A stretch of DNA of 64,000 nt from Rhodeus uyekii (taxonomy: Eukaryota > Chordata > Actinopteri > Cypriniformes > Acheilognathidae), in the NCBI GenBank assembly GCA_037043235.1, contig JAWRVZ010000055.1:3654501-3718500 (forward strand), written 5' to 3'. Positions within the stretch are counted from its first letter, which is position 1; each line of letters begins with the position of its first letter. The position numbers were made by a program, and so were the translations under genes. The notes under the pieces were generated by a model that searched no databases, was not told the origin of the DNA, and was given only the letters and a program-made list of their open reading frames with translations. Positions 59,583-64,000 of this stretch are shown here, one piece after another.

Positions 59583-62233
59583 GTGCGTAGCTTATTCGAC
59601 TGCCACATTCACCCTCTCACTGCTGTACCATTCGGTAACCTTTCATTCCTAAAGCTTCTGTTTTCTGTGTGTTGAGATTTCTGCATAAGACACAATATCA
59701 TGCTCTTGTAATCTCATGGTAATTGGCGTGAAGGTCTATGAGTGTATTTGCGCAATTATGTGGTCAGGATGCAAATGCAATCTTTAAGAGGTGTTTGTGA
59801 ATATTATGCAGATGCATTATGCAGAGTACAAATGTTGAGAGCATAATGTTGGCTGCACCACAATCACTTAGCGACCAGCAATTCAGCCTGCAGTTACGCT
59901 GACTATGCTTGAATACATGTACCTCTGTAATAATTTCTAGGGGCCATCTAGGGGGTTGTGTTTATACAAGCACGGGGGCCACATCCTTAACCTCTCCTAT
60001 TTCGAAAGGCCACATTTGTTCAAGCAGACTCAAGCTGACCTTTGACATGATGAAGTTATATTCAAATTACACCATGGTCACTGTATCATGTTGTTTGTGT
60101 GTGTGTGGATTTAATTCAGCTAACCACCCAAATTGAATATACAAGGTCTAGAAGGGACAATGGACAGGCATTTATGTGACTGTTTGACCCCAGGGCCATC
60201 CAGCAATTTCTACACTGGTGCGCCCCCCACACTTCCTCAGAAACTATTACTTCTACATTGCCGTTAAACCCCACTGGCCACTACTCCTGAGACCGGTATA
60301 CAGTGTAAATTGAACACCTTCTGCTTTATTGCAGCAGATTCTTTCCCCCCAGTTTGTGTTGTAATGTCTCGTTGCGGCTGGCTGTTTAAAACTATCAGAG
60401 CGATTTCCACGCTCTGTGTGCAGAGGGGCTTGAGCTGTCAGTATGTGATCCACTGCACTTATATAACGAGACCTGGCTGCCTCTCAGCATTATCCTCACA
60501 GATTATGCTTTGATAAAAAATAAAAAAAACACACTATTGAATAGAGGCAGGAGGAAGTGAGCGGAAGCTTGTAAAGTGAGACGAGTCATTTATCATCCTT
60601 TCTGAAAGGCTCTTAGTTTTTCTTCTCTACCTCCTTGCCTCTCTCTCTATCACTCTTTCCTTCTGTCTTTGTCATATTCTTCTTTACTGTGTGTGTGTGT
60701 GTCTTTGTGACACAGCTGGCAACTCTAATGGCAGGGTGTGCTGAGATCACAGAGCCCCGCTGCTCGTATGCGTCCCCCCAGGCAGCGAGGCAGCGCATCA
60801 GGGTCCATTGCTTCTGCCTCCGCCCCCCTCCCAGGCCAAGCTAATCTAAACCTCTCAAACCTCCGGACCTCTTTTGCCCGAGAATATTCGGTGACATTGT
60901 TCACAGCTGAGCATAATTCACGAGCTCTGATAATAATAAACTAAAACCGAAGCCGCTTCCAGCTATGTGTCTGCTACGCTATTTACAGCACCAGCGGACA
61001 CCTTCTCTGCCGAGCTGCAAATCTGTTCAGCCCTACCTGCTTCCAGCCCTATTTTAGTATGCCGCGACGAGGAGTTTGAGAACAGCACGAGTTCTGTTGT
61101 TGCAGCAAAATTACCATTTAAAAACCATTAACAGTAGGTTATGTGGAGTGCAGAAAAGTGTATGCGTGTGCTCTTGTCTGTGTGCACCAGTAAATGTGCG
61201 CTCTCTCCCACCGAAATGATTGGATGGGAACTAAAAATGAAAGCAAAAAGCAAGGCAAATTATCAGAAGTTACCCTGGGTGTTTTTTAGAGTCAACCCCA
61301 TCCCCTTTTTTCATTTTGCTGCAGTCTTGCACTTTTATCTCCCCTTCCCTCCACACTTACTCTTACAAATATACCAGAAGCTACATTTAGATGCCGTTAT
61401 ACAGTAGAGGATCGCTGTGTTCTCTCACACCTACAGAAAAATGGATCGTATGCAACTTGCAGTGTAAAATCGAACAGTGTAGGTTAAACATCACTCCCCC
61501 TCATTCTTTAAAAAAACATGTTTGTGTGAGTGTATACATGCCTGCATATGTTTCCAAAGGCTATTAATGAGTTTGTGAGCTGTGTTAGCATGCTTCCTCT
61601 CTCTTTCTCTCTTCTCCATCACTGCAATTCTGAGTAGGGTTAGAGTAAGCGAGCTGATGGGGCCGAGTAATCTCCCTCTATCTATCGCTCTGTCTTTTTT
61701 GCACTCTTTTCTGTCAGCTCTATAGTTTGAGAGGCCGAATTGCTGTAATGAAAGGATGGTGTGGATTTGCGGGTGAATGGTGATTTGCTTAGTTAAATAT
61801 GATACTCTGAGAGGCTGAGAATTCAAAGCGTAGGCTATCCTGACTAAGAGGAAGATAGAGGGAATTAAAAGAGGCAAAGAGATGAGCAGAGTGGTCAAAG
61901 ATTACATGCACTTGACAGTGATATTCCACCGGGAACAATACTGGGTCTCCAAACAGTGAGACAGTGAGTGACTGCACTCTATAGTGGGTGCATTGTGTAT
62001 GTGTGTGCGGGTTTATATGAGAAAGACATATCATCCCCTTGATACTATAGAGGTGATTGATTCTTTAAATGCTATATACTCTCCTAAGAGAATCTGGAGA
62101 AATAGGAGAGATAGAAGGAACAATAGCTGGGGTGTGTAATCTAAACCCAGTCAAGCCAAACCTCCAGAGAGATTTCTCATTATGTCACTGTAGCTCACAC
62201 ATGGGGCTCAGGGAGGCTTAGACTGGACGTGCT

Positions 62234-62234
<1 letters not shown>

Positions 62235-62278
<44 letters not shown>
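62235..62278. repeat. (CA)n microsatellite
   Basis: About 44 bases of perfect CA. Confidence 0.97.
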
Positions 62279-62280
<2 letters not shown>

Positions 62281-62340
62281 GCAAATATTATTACACATGC
62301 TTCGGTCTAATAAAAGAGTTATTTGTGAATTCATCCCTCA

Positions 62341-63060
62341 ATGTCTACACAACACTTTCTTTCTTCCTTCATTTTTTTCCCCTTTCTTTAATTTCCTTCC
62401 TTCTTCCTCCTTCTGCCTCCCTCTATTTCTCCAGTTTTTCCTCCTCCCTTGCTTCTTTCTTTTTTCCTCTTTTTCCTCTCCTCTTTCCCCTTTGTTGTAA
62501 TTCTTCTTTACCTCCCTCTCCCTTTTTCTTCCTTCATTCTTTTCTGTCCTTCTCTTCCTTAATTTCTTCCCCAGAAATCCTTTGTTTTCTTTCTTTCTTT
62601 CTTTCTCTCTTTCTTTCTTTCTCTGCTTACACTCCTTCATTTCATTTGTCCATCTCTTCCTTCCCTCTTCCTATTTTGCCGCCTCCTGTTTCTCGTTTTT
62701 TCTCCTCCCTTCTTTTCTTTTTCCCTCTTCATTTTTTCTTCTTTCCTTCCCTCTCCCCTTTCCTCTCTTCATTCCTTAATTTCCTCTTTTCCTCCTTTCT
62801 TTCTTCATTTCTTCCCTTAATACCGTTCGTTCTTTCTCTTTCCCTTTTTCACATTTTTTTCACATTCCTTCATTTCATTTTTCTCTTTCTATAGTTTATC
62901 TCATTCTCTCCTTTTTACATATTTTTCTTTCTTCTGCCCATTCTCATTCCTAAATACTCCTTCTTTTTAATTGAATGACTTTTTACTTACTGTTATTTCT
63001 CACTTTTTTCTCATTATATTATATTTTTCTCATTTTTCTTATTTCTCACTTCTCACCTTT
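62341..63060. repeat. Long polypyrimidine (CTTT/CCTT-rich) tract
   Basis: About 700 bases in which the + strand is overwhelmingly C and T, in TTCC, TTTC and CTTT units with scattered A/G. It yields a long Ser/Phe/Leu-rich open frame and a Lys/Glu/Arg-rich antisense frame that are artefacts. Confidence 0.9.
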
Positions 63061-64000
63061 GTTTGGTGTTTGTGTGTTTGTTGTTGGGGGGGATCTCTGT
63101 TTTTCTTCATGCAAACACAAAATGCAAATCATACACACAAATTAACACATACATATACTCTCATAGGAAAATAGACACGCTCACACGCCCTCAGCTTAAG
63201 CCTCATCGTCTCCTAAAGCCCTGGAGGTGCTCAAAAGCTGAAAGCTCATTATAAAAACACAAAGCAAATCAAAACAACATCCACTAAAGTGCCACAGCAG
63301 ACAGGCTTTCAGCCAGCACAGCACTGACCGCTCATTCTCAGCTCTACCCTAATTGGCCCTAGAAAGGTCAGCAGGAGAAATACCAGAACTCTACCACGAC
63401 CACAAACCCCAGTGCTCCCTGCCTCTTTCACTCTTCAGTGGTCTCTATTCACGTATGAACTTCACAATATGCTGTATAACGCGAAAACTGCCAGCCTATT
63501 GTTCTTGAATTGCGTTGCACTAAACATGAAATAATTCAGAAGACTTTACATTTTACAATGGGTTTTATTGTTTTATTAGATCTGAATCATTCAGCTCCCT
63601 CAGGTCTCACAATAAAAACTGAAGAGAGTATTAAAGAAAGGAAAGCAAAATGTTTTGACAGTGCCAATGATGCATGTAAAAATCAAACCCATGAGGCGTG
63701 CAGGAACTGAACAGTATTAGAGATGGCCGTGTAGACTCTCAACAGCGTCCCGAGGCAGCCACCCACCCACCATGGAGCCTAAACTCTCGCAACTAGAGTC
63801 TCTGTCAGTCACCCGGAGGACTCCTTCACGGGCAGACAATAAAACCATGCGCCACGCTAGACCCGTCATAAATATGACGTCTCGTCATGAAACCAGTGCC
63901 TTCAGTTTATTTCTGGTAAGGGAGGGAGAAACCACAGTCAAATTTATGAACGTTTCTTTCTTGCTGTTTCTGCTGATGATAACGACTAGTTTAACGGCAT

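Larger units (their letters stand above)
59583..64000 (+). other. nrxn1: Intron between beta exon and LNS6
   Basis: No LNS6-like exon (GTTYIFSKGGG...) occurs before the window ends, so the shared exons lie further on. Contains a CA array at 62.24 kb and a very long pyrimidine strand at 62.34-63.06 kb. 59.6-62.2 and 63.1-64.0 kb show no feature that I can support. Confidence 0.8.

Noticed and set aside
62229..62894. 221-codon Ser/Phe/Leu-rich open frame
   Set aside because: Arises from a CA microsatellite followed by a polypyrimidine tract; composition-driven, no domain, no splice context.
59583..64000. Search for the LNS6 exon (GTTYIFSKGGG) shared by alpha and beta forms
   Set aside because: No matching sequence in any frame before the window ends.

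Overview
The window is vertebrate nuclear DNA, most likely from a cyprinid-type teleost fish. It covers the middle of one neurexin gene on the + strand, and I read the gene as neurexin-1. Thirteen alpha-neurexin exons, three of them microexons, plus the private first exon of beta-neurexin occupy about 2.8 kb. Everything else is intron filled with transposon debris and simple repeats. The fish assignment rests on the protein match, the many Tc1/mariner and hAT relics, a tRNA-derived SINE, and a recurrent AT-rich inverted-repeat family that I know from cyprinid genomes. Neurexin-1 rather than -3 is chosen from paralogue-specific residues such as GSEYFCYDLS, AFKCENVATLDP and SMTSF(S/G)GPLCND. I cannot tell nrxn1a from nrxn1b.

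Layout: 1-7168 is intron, with a Tc1 relic, a LINE fragment and a gag-like retroelement fragment abutting at 2.5-5.1 kb. LNS2 is encoded at 7169-7470, by the splice-site-2 (SS2) microexon at 8367-8390 with an alternative end at 8411, by 9612-9773, and by the start of 16341-16785. LNS3 and EGF-B are completed in 16341-16785 and 22335-22718. LNS4 comes from 32970-33173, the SS3 microexon 36670-36696, 45833-45955 and the start of 48145-48526. LNS5 comes from 48145-48526, 48625-48815 and 49328-49501. The SS6 microexon is 50676-50702 and EGF-C is 53349-53468. The beta-neurexin start exon is 59372-59582, preceded by a probable promoter and 5' UTR at about 58.2-59.37 kb. The LNS6 exon shared by alpha and beta forms, the stalk, membrane segment and tail lie beyond 64000. 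LNS1 and EGF-A lie before position 1.

The exons work as one alternative-splicing and alternative-promoter unit for a presynaptic adhesion receptor. The SS2, SS3 and SS6 cassettes are all recognisable and keep the frame. Almost all junctions from LNS3 onward are phase 1, and the beta exon also ends in phase 1 with GCT/GCN-completing G, so it can join the same LNS6 exon as EGF-C does.

The most notable non-coding signals are: a dense cluster of TACTAAC/ACTAAC motifs around the SS2 microexon; three Tc1/mariner-type MITEs, two of them side by side in TA microsatellites; hAT elements with visible 8-bp target duplications, one carrying a perfect RFX X-box; a direct intronic duplication at 27.07 and 29.70 kb; a 700-bp polypyrimidine strand; and a clean but unidentified candidate antisense exon at 41470-41578. 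No bacterial-type genes, CRISPR arrays or structural RNA genes were found.
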